Assembly (NCBI RefSeq): GCF_921293095.1
Contig: NC_060258.1
Span: 3,162,001 to 3,226,000 of the forward strand
Length of the DNA: 64,000 bases
Origin: Ischnura elegans
Taxonomy: Eukaryota; Arthropoda; Insecta; Odonata; Coenagrionidae
Direction: 5' to 3'
The notes beneath the pieces are model-generated. The model searched no databases. It was not told the origin of the DNA and saw only the letters and a program-made list of their open reading frames with translations. Numbering within the stretch: position 1 is the first letter of the stretch; the number at the start of each line of letters is the position of its first letter. The position numbers were made by a program, and so were the translations under genes. This document shows positions 1 to 11,811 of this stretch, piece after piece.

Positions 1-552
1 CAGCACGACGGCCCTGATGATTTCTGTACAAAATAATGTATGTATTTTCTCGTTGTCTGTTCTGTAGGGTGTTGGTCCTTGTTCCTTGTCCGGGTGACCG
101 CAGTCCGGCAACTGTTGGTAGGTTGTAAATTGGAACCATTTGTCTGTTTCATGTCTGTGAGAAGAGTTTTACTTGTCTATTATCTCCCCGTTGTGGGAAA
201 CTGCATTCTCTGTTCTTTCCTTATTGGACCACAGAAAGGGAACAGGTTGGAGACTGTGCACTGATAGTTTGCTGCTTGTTTATTAGGCTGTAAGTCCGTG
301 TTGTGTTATCCAGGTAGTAATATGCAGGCGACTGCTGACGGAATCCAAATTGGATCGTCTTGTCTGTTTCATGCCTGAGAGATGGTGCTCGCTTGCTGGA
401 TACACCCTCAGTGCTGCGAATTGTGGAAAGTTTGGAAGCACCGTACTCCATCATGCATCCACATCAGCATGGCTCTGCCTGTTTATATCCACACATGGAG
501 CACGAGACATGGGGGAAACAAATTTATGCTCCAAAGGCACATGTCTTCATGG
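1..552. other. No gene seen; weak imperfect repeat
   Basis: No convincing coding sequence. Two stretches about 220 bp apart (around 129 and 349) share an AATTGGA-then-TTGTCTGTTTCATG block and look like decayed copies of one repeat. Short open frames here lack any recognisable motif. Confidence 0.3.
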
Positions 553-853
553 CAGTGGCACAGCGAGGAGGGGGTTTTGGAGGATAAACCCCCCACCCCA
601 GATCTCAGAGAAATTTTTAGTTTTAACCAACGTCACTTGATTGGATTAATATTACTTCTAGAATAGTGTAAATATTAATAAAATATCCGTCAGAAGGCGT
701 TAAAACTCACCATTTTGAAACAATTATCTGAGTAATTTCCTAAGGGAGAGCCCGCGCACCTCCCACCTACCCTGGTGGGTATTCCACACCCTCAGAAGCC
801 CAGTGTTTCACACCCAAAACCCCCCCTAGCCTTAATTCCTAGCTGCGCCCCTG
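553..853 (+). mobile_element. hAT-type MITE, copy 1, intact with target duplication
   Basis: A 301-bp non-autonomous element. Its ends form imperfect inverted repeats of the type CAGKGGCRCAGCKAGG (left CAGTGGCACAGCGAGG; right end reads AGCTGCGCCCCTG on the plus strand). It is bracketed by a perfect 8-bp direct repeat CTTCATGG at 545-552 and 854-861, the target-site size of hAT transposons. It has no coding capacity. Related copies lie at 1713-2012 and, inverted and truncated, at 2505-2710. Confidence 0.8.
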
Positions 854-1392
854 CTTCATGGTGTATGGTGGGTACCTTTGCCCCTTCATTTAAGCCAATT
901 AGGCTGGGAGCCACTGGCAACTCAGAGGTTGCACACTAGGCTTAGATTGCTTGAACAGTAGGGTAGTTTCTTTCATCCAAGAAAACGAGAGGCATTTATT
1001 GCGATTCGCTACTGAAAACTAGTGTATTCACAATATACAAAATATTTGATTTATCGCAAGGGATGTATTATTTAAACTATTGATTTAAAACCTGCAGAAA
1101 TAACTTAAATCGAACCTTATGAACCGGAATTATTACTTTTGAAATGAATATTTGACAAAACTAACTTTATGCACTAATGCATTAAAAAATAAGTACAACG
1201 TGAACAACCATAGCTCGCCTCCCCCTAGTTTTGATCCTGGGTACGCCCCTTCGTCTGGTACTAAATTACATACAGCAAACAGGCAATGAACAAAATGGGC
1301 TGCTAGAGTGAACAGGCAAGTAACCATTGATTTGATTTATTTCTTAAATCAAAACTTGAAGCATTTACGTGGTGGAAGGGTTCCATATTAAC
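854..1392. other. No gene seen
   Basis: AT-rich non-coding sequence. No motif, repeat or open frame that I can support. Confidence 0.4.
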
Positions 1393-1563
1393 AATGAAAA
1401 TACTTTGTTACTTCCACAAAATACAGTTTCTATTTATTACCGGTTTCGGCTATTACACCATTTTCAAATATTTGAAGTGTTAGCCGAATAGTTGAAGTAA
1501 TAGCCGAAACCGGTAATAAATAGAAATTGTGTATTTTGTGGAAGTAACAAAGTATTTTCATTG
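1393..1563. repeat. Inverted repeat from Penelope-like element ends
   Basis: Two arms of about 64 bp (roughly 1393-1456 and 1499-1563) are near-perfect reverse complements around a 40-bp centre. The right arm contains AATAGCCGAAACCGG, which resembles the second half of the hammerhead-ribozyme cores carried by PLE termini. I read it as two PLE ends joined head to head with the coding part lost. No protein fragment remains. Confidence 0.55.
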
Positions 1564-1712
1564 TTGATTTATTTCTTTTACCTGTCCCAAAATGAGGCCA
1601 CAATCCGGTCCCCTCTTCCCCTGGGCCAGGGCTCTCTTGAAATAGTTTTCAATACAGAAATAAAGGAATACAGGCATCAGTAAAAAATTGATATGATAGT
1701 AGATAGTAGAAT

Positions 1713-2012
1713 CAGTGGCGCAGCGAGGGGGGTTATGGGGGATAAAACCCCCTCCAGAGCTCGGAGGATTTAAAAAAAGTTTAATCCATTTTACCTAATT
1801 GGATTGATATTACTAATAAAATAGTGTAAGCATGAATAAAATATCATTCAGAAAGCCGTAAAACTCAACATTTTGAACCATATATCTTTAAAAATCCGCA
1901 ATTTATTAATGTCGCATCTACCGCTTATTCTGGTTGGTATACTATACCCCCACACACTCCGGTATTAGTTGTATCTAATCCCCCCCAGCCTTAATTCCTA
2001 GCTAAGCCCGTG
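1713..2012 (+). mobile_element. hAT-type MITE, copy 2
   Basis: Same family and orientation as 553-853: starts CAGTGGCGCAGCGAGG, carries the same AAAATATC-NTTCAGAA-G core, and ends CCTAGCTAAGCCCGTG. The flanking 8 bases no longer match clearly, so this copy looks older. Confidence 0.65.
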
Positions 2013-2504
2013 GATAAAGTTACCCTATAACTGTGGTTAGGCCACTCACTTGGTCTGCACCACTTCCTCTTGTTGCAGAAGGAGAAGCACCTTTCTCCTG
2101 TCTTCTCTCTTGTTGTGTCTTATAGGTTAAGCCCAGGTTAGTTTAAGGTATAAAATTTGGACTTTTCTCCCATTCGTCATCATCAGGTACATTACCACTA
2201 TTGCTCAATAAATGGAAATGAATGGATTTTTTCTATGGTATAAGGCAGCAATTAAAAACAGCACGAAAATTCGAAGCTTAACTAACACGAATATGTATAG
2301 TGAGTACGTTAACATATTAAAAAATGCGCTCAAGAATAATGCTATACAAAAACTAAAAATAGCTTGGGATTTTGGCAATTGTCCAACACGTTGTAATTTT
2401 GAGCAATGGGTGTCAGATGATCTTTATCCTTGACCAGTCGTGTCTCTGGTCATCCAACAGGGCATTAAATGAGAGGGCAAAGGTACTGACCATATCCCAT
2501 GAAG
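2013..2504. other. No gene seen
   Basis: A 73-codon open frame at 2212-2433 has no recognisable motif. Nothing else supportable. Confidence 0.3.
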
Positions 2505-2710
2505 CAGGGGCGCAGCTAGGATTTAAGGGTAGGGGGGGTTTCCGCTGTATAACACTGGGCTTCTGAGGGTGTGTAACACCCGCCAGGGTAGGCGGGAGGT
2601 GCGTGGGCCCTCCCTTACAAAATTACTCACATATATGGTTCAAATTGGCGAGTTTTACGGCCTTTTGACGGATATTTTATTAATTTTTACACTATTCTAT
2701 AAGTAAGTAC
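2505..2710 (-). mobile_element. hAT-type MITE, copy 3, inverted and truncated
   Basis: Begins CAGGGGCGCAGCTAGG and aligns in reverse orientation with the right two thirds of the 553-853 element (AGGGTGTG and GACGGATATTTTATTAAT blocks). It loses similarity near 2710, so the distal end is missing. Confidence 0.6.
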
Positions 2711-4703
2711 CCATGTATTTATTGCTCAAATTTAAAATGGGAATATTTATTCATACATTCATTACTTCAGGAAGTCAAAGCTACAGTTAATAAGTGATAC
2801 TTAATGTTCTTAGGTATCTAGCCTTTTCCATTATTCATTTCATACTCTGGATTTTAAAGGAAAAATCATTAAGATGTGGCTCTTATTTGCCATTTTCATA
2901 GACTGACACTATTTCAATACTGGGGAGATCCCACCATTTTATTGTTAGTACTCATTCAATGCTCTAGTTTCCATACTTAGCCTTCCATTCTATTAAGACA
3001 TCAATTAAACATAGCAGGGGCTTCATTCACATTCAGTTTCTGACCTATAATTCCATTATTGAAGCAGATTGTCACCATAACAGAGGAAAATACCACTCTC
3101 CCCCATCTACGGAATGCTGGAAAAATTGATAAGATGATGATCCTTTCCTTATGGTTCGTATTTCACCACAATATGTAACAATATTTAAAAATAAATGCAT
3201 GAGGCCAGTCGTCTCCCCATATCAGACTTAGATGCACTATCACAACTAAGCATAATATACTATCCTGTGATTTAAATGCAGCCAATCAAAATGAGTTTAA
3301 TCCTCCTTGCATTACAGGGAAATACCTTTTTATTACAATAATCGTGTGTTGTGCCCGATAATTATTATTTTTACTCTTAAATTTTATTTATATCTTATGT
3401 ATACATAATTGAAAACTATAGCATTTGCTATATATTATTGCTAGTCAAACAATAAAGTTACAAAAATAAACGAGTAACAATTAAAATTGCTAGAGTTAAA
3501 AAAAATGCTGTAAAATCGTGAAACAAAAAATAATAAAAAATCCCAAATCCTCCTTGGATTATAATTCTGTAATGAATGACTTGAATAAACAGCCAGAATA
3601 AACAATAGGCCCTGCTATTACAAGGAATCCCAAAGAATGATGGCTTCACAAATGCCTAAAACAAAAATTGCTACATTTCATATAAAGTGAACACGTAAAA
3701 TGTTTTACCATTATATTTGCTTTACTCCTTGAAAACCAAGTCTGCAATCATGAGGATAATGTGACATTTACTGTTGCTGCAAAATAAGCAAATGCCCACT
3801 ATTTCGAGTCAACTGAATATTATACAAAGGATACATGAACGTTGAAAATGTATACGTGCATGAATGAAGGCAATGATCTTCTATTACACCATGGAAAATT
3901 TTAGAACGTCCAAATAGCATAAAAATGGAATAAGGTCACAAACATGTATGAAAATGAATTAAAGAACTTTTTAAATTACACAAGTATGACATTTCTCAAA
4001 TGTCTTCAAATATGTAAAAAATTGTGACAAAAGAAATATCATCTAATTATTTATAAGAGTATGACTGAAAAATGCTAAATTAAAATCTACATCACAATTA
4101 AAGTATCCACCATATCAATGAAATTAATAATCTTTGACAAATATACTGCTCTACACAATATTACGCCCATATCATTATAGTTGCAAACTACAGGGAAATG
4201 TCTCTCGCCCGCATGGGCCAAAAAAGGCCAGATCAATTAACCAAAACAAAACAATGTTCACCAAAGGGCTATACAAACATGAGTACATCCAGAAAAATAT
4301 TATTCTAGCAATTAGGAAAGAGCAGCCTATGTTGCAAATAGATTTCTGGGCACGATAGCTTTAAGCTAAATAAATGGTAGGATTACATTTCTATGCCAAA
4401 ATGGTACGTTCCTTCCATATACTTATAGTATACATAAGATGTAAATTAATTTTTTATCATAAATACAAACACCCCAGCAGCAAAAGTAAGAAAAGACTGA
4501 TTAAATTATCAGTCCACAAAATTATAACAAAATGCACCTAAAAATGTGATCACCAACCTAATGAAAAAAGTGCCATGTAACAAGCATGAAATCAATAAAT
4601 TGACCGAGTACAGTCATAAGATATGTGTAATCATGGCACGAAATACAAGACTGAATAAGTTAACCCAACAAAAACTGAGAGGCTATATAAAACTAAGATT
4701 TTA
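2711..4703. other. Non-coding, AT-rich; nothing recognised
   Basis: About 2 kb of AT-rich sequence with only short random open frames. No repeat termini or RNA motifs found by eye. Confidence 0.4.
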
Positions 4704-4772
4704 AACGGAATTTTCCTCTTCAGGACTGGCTTCATCACAAACTCCGAAGTACATCTGGCCAATTTCATCTCT
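4704..4772 (-). other. Possible terminal coding exon
   Basis: On the minus strand a TTTTTGTTTCAG acceptor is followed by an acidic 22-codon open frame (contains IGQMYFGVCDEASPEEE) ending in TAA. It could be the last exon of the 5453-6814 gene or of ZAD gene copy A. It needs a phase-2 donor upstream, and none of the donors I can see gives that phase, so the link is unproven. Confidence 0.2.
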
Positions 4773-5393
4773 GAAACAAAAAATAAAAAATTAATGGAAT
4801 GAAAAATAATGCAATCACAAACAAAATACGATGTCAATATTAGGTCAATATTCATAGTGAGATAAAATGTTACCTACACTTACAAATTGCAATGGCAGTA
4901 ATCATAAGCAACAATTATTAAATATCTTCCAAGAAACATGTGTTCCAGAAGAATCATTTCTGAGCAAAAATATTGCAAGACTTACACTATTGAGTAGAAT
5001 GTACATATGAATCAATGGATTGATACATCATGGATTTGAATACAGACTCTTCAAATTTCTTTCATTATTTCTTCTTTAACTTTGATATTTACCCAGAGTT
5101 TGATAGTTTTGAATAGTTACCTTCTTAAACTTATGACATATAAGAGTATATCATACCTATAACACACGTTACCTTATGAAAAGAAATTTGCATCTCAGAA
5201 TATGAAGAAGTACAATGTGTGACTTCCAATGAATGATTGAGGATCCAATGTCCCAGAAGTTCCATTTCACCTCTACACACAAAACTTATCTCCAATGAGT
5301 AGCCCACTTTTGGGAAACTTTGTGAAATTAATTTACGAACAAATCTTTCAATTATCCAAAACTGTTTTGATATTTAAATTTATAAATTCATGA

Positions 5394-5399
5394 TTTATT
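5394..5399 (-). promoter_or_regulatory. Polyadenylation signal AATAAA
   Basis: AATAAA on the minus strand, about 55 bp beyond the stop codon of the 5453-6814 gene; position and spacing suit its 3' end. Confidence 0.5.
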
Positions 5400-5452
5400 T
5401 GCTTGTAAATCTTCGAATAATAATTTGAATAATTTTTTAATTAAGACCATAA

Positions 5453-6814
5453 TTAAATGATAAATGCCTGAGAAATAGATATATGACCAACCTTTGCCTT
5501 GGCTAGCAGTGTTCCCATCACATAGTTAGAATACAGAGAGAAGAGGAGAGGTGCTTGCCACTGCAAAATAGCTCCTCCTCTTGTGGATCCATCATAAGTG
5601 ATGATACCAGGGACAGCTGCAGCAAGCCAACATAACTTTGCATTCAGTGTCTTCCCATTCAATGCACAAGCGATATGCCCATCTAATACCTCTCCCTCCT
5701 TCCTCCTCTCCTCCAACTCCTCTATAGCCCTCATCCACTCACGCTCTCGTTCCACATCTCCCTTGCTGTAAGGCCTCCCATCATTATCAAAAACTAATTT
5801 TAGGGATAATTGTGAGAGGGCCCAAGCTAACCTAGAACATGCGAATTCATCCGTATCACCAGAACAATCCTTTGCACCCAAATAGACAGTCTCACTCTCA
5901 GCATCACAAAATGATATCCAATCACTCCCACTGTCCTGAGTCCCTTCCAAACTCACAACCTTCTTCTTCATCCTTCCAATGTTTACAGAATCAAAGTCTA
6001 CGATCACCTTCACCTGATCAACACCACACAAATACTTAATAATGCACACAATTAATTCATCTCCATCATACAGTCTGTCATATATCTTACGCATTTTATC
6101 AACTCCATTTCCATACACTATCAGCGTCTTTTGCATCATGGCGTCCACACACTCCTGCCTTGATCTGGGCGGATCGGATGTAGGTTGACTTAAAGATGCC
6201 TCCCCACTAAGACCACACTTGATTAATGTCACATCCTCCGCTGTTGACATCACTGACTCATCCAGACAATTCAACAGTGTGTCATGGCCACACACTTGTG
6301 CCTTTAGTTCCTCCAATGATGAGCTCAACTGATTTACAAGAGATTTCATCTCTCGCCTCAATGAGTCCACCGAGGACTTGAGAGATGCAATATCACATTC
6401 TGGGCTAGCCACGGGTGTTACATGATCAGTGCTTCTACTCGAAGATGCTTGCAGACGATGCAAAATAACTTGGTCTCTCCTGTGAACCAACGTCACCAAA
6501 TTCAGAACTTTTGAGCGTTCTACATCGTCAGGGAACTTCCGCACCATCTCCTCGGCTGAAGACAATGCATTCTGTTGACTGTCATCTGTTATGTCTGTGT
6601 CGGCCCCTCTCGCCAATAGTTCCTCCACCCAGTCAGTTTTTCCAAGTCCCACACCAACGTGCAAGAGCGTTTTTTGTCGCTTGTACCGAACATCAACATC
6701 TTCCATCATGTCTAGGAGCTCTTTATGCTGAAGCAATGAGCCAGTCAGCAATCCAGCAATGAGCCTCTCCTCAACAAATTGCTCTGCAATGCTAGCAGAA
6801 ATGTTGCTTGCCAT
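5453..6814 (-). CDS. Ankyrin-like, coiled-coil protein of unknown function, intronless
   Basis: A single 453-codon open frame, much longer than any other host frame in the window. Residues about 45-90 read as one or two ankyrin-type units (KTLLHVGVGLGKTDWVEELL, then RGADTDITD). Residues about 140-190 are a leucine-rich, probably coiled-coil stretch (SLRREMKSLVNQL). A C-terminal domain of about 200 residues follows a low-complexity linker. In that domain, around residue 330, LAWALSQLSLKLVFDN lies where I recall a HELTH-type zinc-protease motif in similar ankyrin proteins; the histidines and glutamate are absent here, so a peptidase function would be lost. That comparison is from memory. The ATG at 6814 is the first in frame, and no splice acceptor precedes it. 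AATAAA lies downstream at 5399-5394. The last dozen residues may be intronic if a GTTGGT donor near 5490 is used. Cellular role unknown; it could be one member of a multicopy family. Confidence 0.7.
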   Translation of the reverse strand: MASNISASIAEQFVEERLIAGLLTGSLLQHKELLDMMEDVDVRYKRQKTLLHVGVGLGKTDWVEELLARGADTDITDDSQQNALSSAEEMVRKFPDDVERSKVLNLVTLVHRRDQVILHRLQASSSRSTDHVTPVASPECDIASLKSSVDSLRREMKSLVNQLSSSLEELKAQVCGHDTLLNCLDESVMSTAEDVTLIKCGLSGEASLSQPTSDPPRSRQECVDAMMQKTLIVYGNGVDKMRKIYDRLYDGDELIVCIIKYLCGVDQVKVIVDFDSVNIGRMKKKVVSLEGTQDSGSDWISFCDAESETVYLGAKDCSGDTDEFACSRLAWALSQLSLKLVFDNDGRPYSKGDVEREREWMRAIEELEERRKEGEVLDGHIACALNGKTLNAKLCWLAAAVPGIITYDGSTRGGAILQWQAPLLFSLYSNYVMGTLLAKAKVGHISISQAFII

Positions 6815-7438
6815 TGTTGGGAAAAAAATAATGTATTTCAGCGGGTGTTGGATTCAGCAGAAGTTAGCAGTGGGAACCAGACGTGTTGACAATGGTCAGC
6901 AAGGAGTAATGCACTATCTCAGCGTTAGTTTGAAAAGATTAAATATTGGCTGCAATATAAAAGAAGAAACATCAAATTACTGTCTTAAAATTTGTCAATA
7001 GCAGAGTAGGAACATAACAACTAGGATATGAGTGACTCGAGAAAAAAATATGTCGCTCACTATGCAACCCAGAATAAAAAGGAACATGCTCTGGAATGGC
7101 ATTTCTGAAATTCAATCACTCACAACCATCGTTTATATGAGGAAATATCAATTCCGATGTTGACAAAAATAGATAGCTACGCTACAAGATGCTGGAGACT
7201 GTCTTCAACATGCAACCAAGCAGGAGTATAAACATTTATTAGAGAACCTAGAAGGAGGGAAGTGAGGTTAGAATGAAAATCGAGAACATGTATACGAAAA
7301 TGTATGATCTGACATGATAAAATTGGAAAATAGGCTGCTGAAATAGAGTAGATAAAAAAAAAGAATTTAGAACATTAGAATAAATTCAACAGATGCAGGT
7401 GGTAACGGGTGTAACTTCGAAATATTTAAATTTAAGAT
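6815..7438. other. Upstream of the ankyrin-like gene; no feature recognised
   Basis: AT-rich sequence that should contain the promoter of the 5453-6814 gene. I see no clear TATA box or repeat. Confidence 0.3.
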
Positions 7439-7543
7439 GGTAACACTTTTCCACAACATTTAATATGTAAGTTTTGCACCAGATGATGGTTCTGCAGGCC
7501 GAAACGCATCATACACATTGCAATGTTGTGGAAAATTGCTACC
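7439..7543. repeat. Short inverted repeat with hammerhead-like core (PLE end)
   Basis: Arms of about 22 bp (7439-7460 and 7522-7543; GGTAACACTTTTCCACAACA against its reverse complement, one or two mismatches). Between them lies CAGATGATGG...GGCCGAAACG, close to the CUGANGA...GAAA core of PLE hammerhead ribozymes. Probably a PLE terminal remnant. Confidence 0.45.
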
Positions 7544-8160
7544 TTCTCGTTTTCAAATAGAAGAAATGTTCCTGAGTAACAACTTAATAGCAGATGCCAT
7601 AAAGGGTGATAATGCATCATAAAATTATCAATAATTGTTTGGTTACTTTCTGGAGGGCAATTCAAGTGTAATATTTCATTCCGTCAATTGAAGCAGTCTT
7701 TCTCCTCTTGGTGCCATAAATTGAAATAATGGGTACGCCAGATTTTCCTCCTCATTTCCTTATATCCTCAAAGAAATGTAAATTACCTTAGCTTACGATT
7801 GCCTTCCCCATATACACCATCACTTATATTATGTTACTTTACTTCACCATTGGACTACCAAATTGACTGCATAACCATGAAATAAGTTGAAAATGGACAA
7901 TAGCTATTTTCATCTGATATCCATTACTACTTTATTTATGATACTACTTTATCTTATGAAATTGTAATTTTCCATAAACTTATATCCTGTCATTGAAAGC
8001 AGAATGGTGTCAAAATCCATTACCATGCAAGGGATTTCTTAAATATTCCAAGGCAGGTAATATGGGCCCCATCTTGAGCCCTAGCCACGGGCACCAATAT
8101 CCCCACACCACCCCTGCTTATCCTCCTTACATAATCCTCACACAGCTAACCGTCATAACA

Positions 8161-8297
8161 GGGGGAGAGGTAAACAGTGTATATATACGGCTTTCGTAGT
8201 CTTGGTCACGTAAATCTCACACAAAAATACACGACTTCCGCCTCCCGGGTCAAGAAACGTCCACACGTACATTTAAGTATTTAGTAGGGAAAAGGTT
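8161..8297 (-). mobile_element. piggyBac-like terminal sequence
   Basis: Reading the minus strand from 8297: TTAACCTTTTCCCTAC, then CCCGGGAGGCGGAAG, GTGTGAGATTT and CCGTATATATAC. The same ordered blocks recur in the opposite orientation from 8523. The TTAA plus CCYTTT start fits piggyBac-type ends. The far end was not found. Confidence 0.35.
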
Positions 8298-8522
8298 AAT
8301 ACTTGTACTTGAAATATTTAAAAAAATATTGCTAGGTAGAGTGGTTACAAAAGTTTCTTTTGACATAGAGTGGTCTGCCCTCAGGGAATGTGATTCTCAC
8401 TTGCTGCTATTGTTGTCATTGGTTACCCACTACAAATATTTTGTTTTGTATTTGCTGTCCTAGAAGGTAATATCTGAAAATTTACCTCATTATTGCCCAT
8501 TTATCTTTCTCCAAATATTTTA

Positions 8523-9828
8523 TTAACCTTTTCCTTACCCGGGAGACGACGGCCATATACTCACGTGTGAGATTTTCCCGGCCGCGACAACGGAAGCCGC
8601 ATATATACGTTTTCTAGCTCTCCCCCTTTTAGGACGGTCGTGGGTTTAGGTCGTCTTTGTCTCGGGACCCAACGCTTCAGGGTTTAGGATTTACCCTCGG
8701 TATCTGGGAGCAGTTACCCGGACCCCTCCTGTTTTATAACAACTCTTAGCGATAAGGGACAGCGGTCATACCATTGTTTATACAGTCAGGTATCGAAATA
8801 AATATTAGTTCATTTCTCAAGAAAAATAAAATAAGAATTGAATTCTTTGTCTTTTGAGCTGCGTTTACAATTTTTAAACGAAATTCTACGATAAATATCA
8901 ACTTATATACCTCAAATTCTGTATCAAAATCGACATGGAAATTGTCGCTCCATTAAATGCATTAAAATTGACCTTAGAACTTCGTTTAAAAGGGTCTAAT
9001 AATTGCGATAATTCTAAGAGTTTTGGGCATTTTTCATGTTAATTATTAATCAATAATATAAGAAATTGATCAACAATCGTTGCTATCGACAATAAAATCA
9101 AATATCCTTCTGGAATACATAGATGCAAATGGCAGAAAGCAGTTATTCCTGTTTTTGTAAATAACATATCAAATTTTTATTTAATTTTTATAATTTCAAA
9201 CGTATGTAAAAGTTGTTTTCGGTTCAAAATCAAAAAAAAATAAGAATGGTAGACCATAATAGTATACACGTTGTTAAATCAAGAAAACGATTTTACAAAA
9301 ATAAAAACTAGATATGTGGTTAAAAAAACTAAAAATCGTATTTCAATTTTTTTCTGGGGTTGTTTTCCATTGTTGAGGCCTGAAACTTTGGGTAAACGCA
9401 TAATTTTGGATACGCTGTAAGTGTATATTTTTTATTTCCTCAAAATATTGGGGGACACTTTTCACAATCTTAACCTGCTAGACCCTTTGACAATGCTCAG
9501 AAAAAAATGAGGAATTCAATTCAAAGTCTGCAATTTACGTGCAGGCGACAATTATCCACGTGCTAAATACATATAAGCAATACATAAGTTGACCGCAAAC
9601 CAATGCCGCAGGTATGGTCGTTAACCCGGAAAGGAGGGAGCACAACTACTCTCGGAGTCCGAGATAATGTGAAGTCCCTGCGTGGAGGGGTCGAAAAAGG
9701 TTCTGCGAGACCCTTCTTAACGAATGTCCTCCAAAAATGCTCCCTACCATGAGAAAGAAAGGTCTCTTGGGACTCAGTACCGCAGTCAGGCTAAGACGTA
9801 AACTCCGCCGCCTTGAAAGGGTTAATGA
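8523..9828 (+). mobile_element. Candidate piggyBac-like non-autonomous element
   Basis: Starts TTAACCTTTTCCTTACCC and could end at the TTAA near 9824 preceded by GAAAGGG. Beyond the first few bases the two ends match poorly, so the right boundary is uncertain. The interior is non-coding apart from short random frames. Confidence 0.3.
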
Positions 9829-11472
9829 TCTCATACCTAGGTTAACATTCAGGATGGTAAGATCCGATGCCTCATATCAAAATATCCGCAGATATTGCCC
9901 TTTAGCGGATACATCGGATCCGAAGCCACAGAAGACATTAGATCTAGATCCGAGTTTTTAAATCATAGCTTCAGTGAATGCGTTAGGAATAAGAGAAGAG
10001 TCGAAAGAGTTCTGGTTCTCTCTTTGAATGTGCCCTTGCAGTGCCGCCGCCATCACTTTCTGCAAGTCTTTTTTTGAGAGCATGGATGGTTCAGGATGGA
10101 TTGGTTTCAAAAGCAATTAAAACAGATCAGTTATACAGAATGTTAAAATGACGAAATGCATAATGCTTCCACCATTTAAATATAATGCTTTGCATGCAAA
10201 GACGAACGGAATTGGCAGACTGTAAAATTTGTAACACATAACTAGCCTTCCCCAACACCACTTCCCTAATCCATCTTAAGTCCACCTAAAATCGTCAACT
10301 TTCACTGGCGGACCCTGTAATTAGGATTGAATTCCCCATAGATTAAATCTAGTAAGTAATCACAGTAAAGTCTGATTCATGAGTAACTCTGTAAGAATGT
10401 CTATTTCAATTCCTCGCTTTGTCCATTTGTAGACTTCATTTGAAAAAGCTAAAAATGGCAAAGATACCTGAATCCCAGGTTGTCCACATGCATTCAATTT
10501 GGAAATACCTAACTTGGACCTTATAGTTTACCTATTTTCTGAAGCAATGGCCACAATTCAAAACATTATTCTCATTTAGAATATGCCCAGAATGAATTAT
10601 CACAACACTTGAAGTACTTAAAATTTGAAGCAATGAACGAAATGCACTAGGGCATCGCAATGAAAAAAATAGACCAAGCAATAATAAGTTAAATTACCAT
10701 CCTAATAATTCAAACTTCTCATATTCACCCTCAATGAGGATAATGCCCTGTACTTCTTTCAAATATTTTCGATGAAGCCGTGAGGTAATAAAATTAAGCT
10801 AAGCCCATTTATAACCAAATCAGATTATTCCATATTTCACTTCTTCCATGATTACCTGTTACACCTACTAATGCACAGTTGCCAAAAGAACAAAACAGTG
10901 AATTGGATAGGTTGTGTATCAAGCAAAATTTTCCCATTACCGCATAACTAAACCAAACCATTTTCACTCATTTCAACAAGTTCCATGTTAATTTTGTCTA
11001 TGGACATAGCAATTGACATAGGAACAGGAATCATATGCTAAGTATTCTTCACAATTAATTAATTGGGAATTATTTTCAATTAATCAGTCTTAATGGCAAA
11101 ATTGTTTAGTGAAGTATGCTGGAATCCCCATATGAATGCACACGACTGCAAATATTGGTTTATATCACTGAAGCATGATGAAAATTTTACTAGACATTAG
11201 CCGACCTGATAATATTCTCCAGAAGAACTATTAACATAAACTAAAGAGATTATGTATGGAAGACAAATTCAGAGGCTACATCCTTCAAAGGGGAGTGTCC
11301 AAAAACCGAATCTCAGAATTCAATCACATTTTACTGTTATATATAGTCCAATGGAAGCTGTCCTTGAATCAGCCACAATTTGGGGTCATATAACCAAATT
11401 TTTTAAACTGAAATGCAGTTAAACATTTACAGGTCAATTGTATTCATGCATAAGAGTCACTCTGCAGAAAAT
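9829..11472. other. Non-coding; nothing recognised
   Basis: No zinc-finger or other conserved coding block was found here although ZAD gene copy A must continue leftward. Either its fingers lie beyond the window or this copy has lost them. Confidence 0.35.
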
Positions 11473-11535
11473 GAGCATTAGCGCAGTGGTTAAGGTGCCC
11501 ATTTGTCACTCAAAGGATTTAGGGTCGAGACAAAC
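11473..11535 (+). mobile_element. tRNA-derived SINE fragment
   Basis: TTAGCGCAGTGGTTAAGG resembles a tRNA A box and GGGTCGAGACA a B box, 44 bp apart. No full tRNA cloverleaf can be drawn. Confidence 0.45.
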
Positions 11536-11738
11536 ATAAAAAATATCGGTGAAATTTATTGAAATATTAATGAACTCCTCTGTAACATAGACAATAGAAA
11601 CAATGTATGAAAAAATTTCATGGGAGGTTGGCAAAATTTGATTGAATACTGAAATTTGGTGTTTTAATATTCCCTTGTCAGAATTAGTTACAAGTCTTTT
11701 CTGTGAAGAGTCAATTTCAAGCACTGAAGAGCACTCAC

Positions 11739-11811
11739 CCACAGCCTCCGTCACAGACTCCATGGCCATTGTCCCATTCTGAACCAGCTCTCCACTCCCC
11801 TTATCAGTTGG
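11739..11811 (-). CDS. ZAD gene copy A, exon after the last shared exon (probable)
   Basis: TTTACTTTCAG acceptor, 73-bp open frame in the phase left by the 13048-13179 exon, then donor GTGAGTGC. Encodes an acidic linker (TDKGSGELVQNG). Copy B cannot be compared because the window ends first. An alternative donor four bases earlier (GTGGGT) would keep phase 0 like all other introns. Confidence 0.5.
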
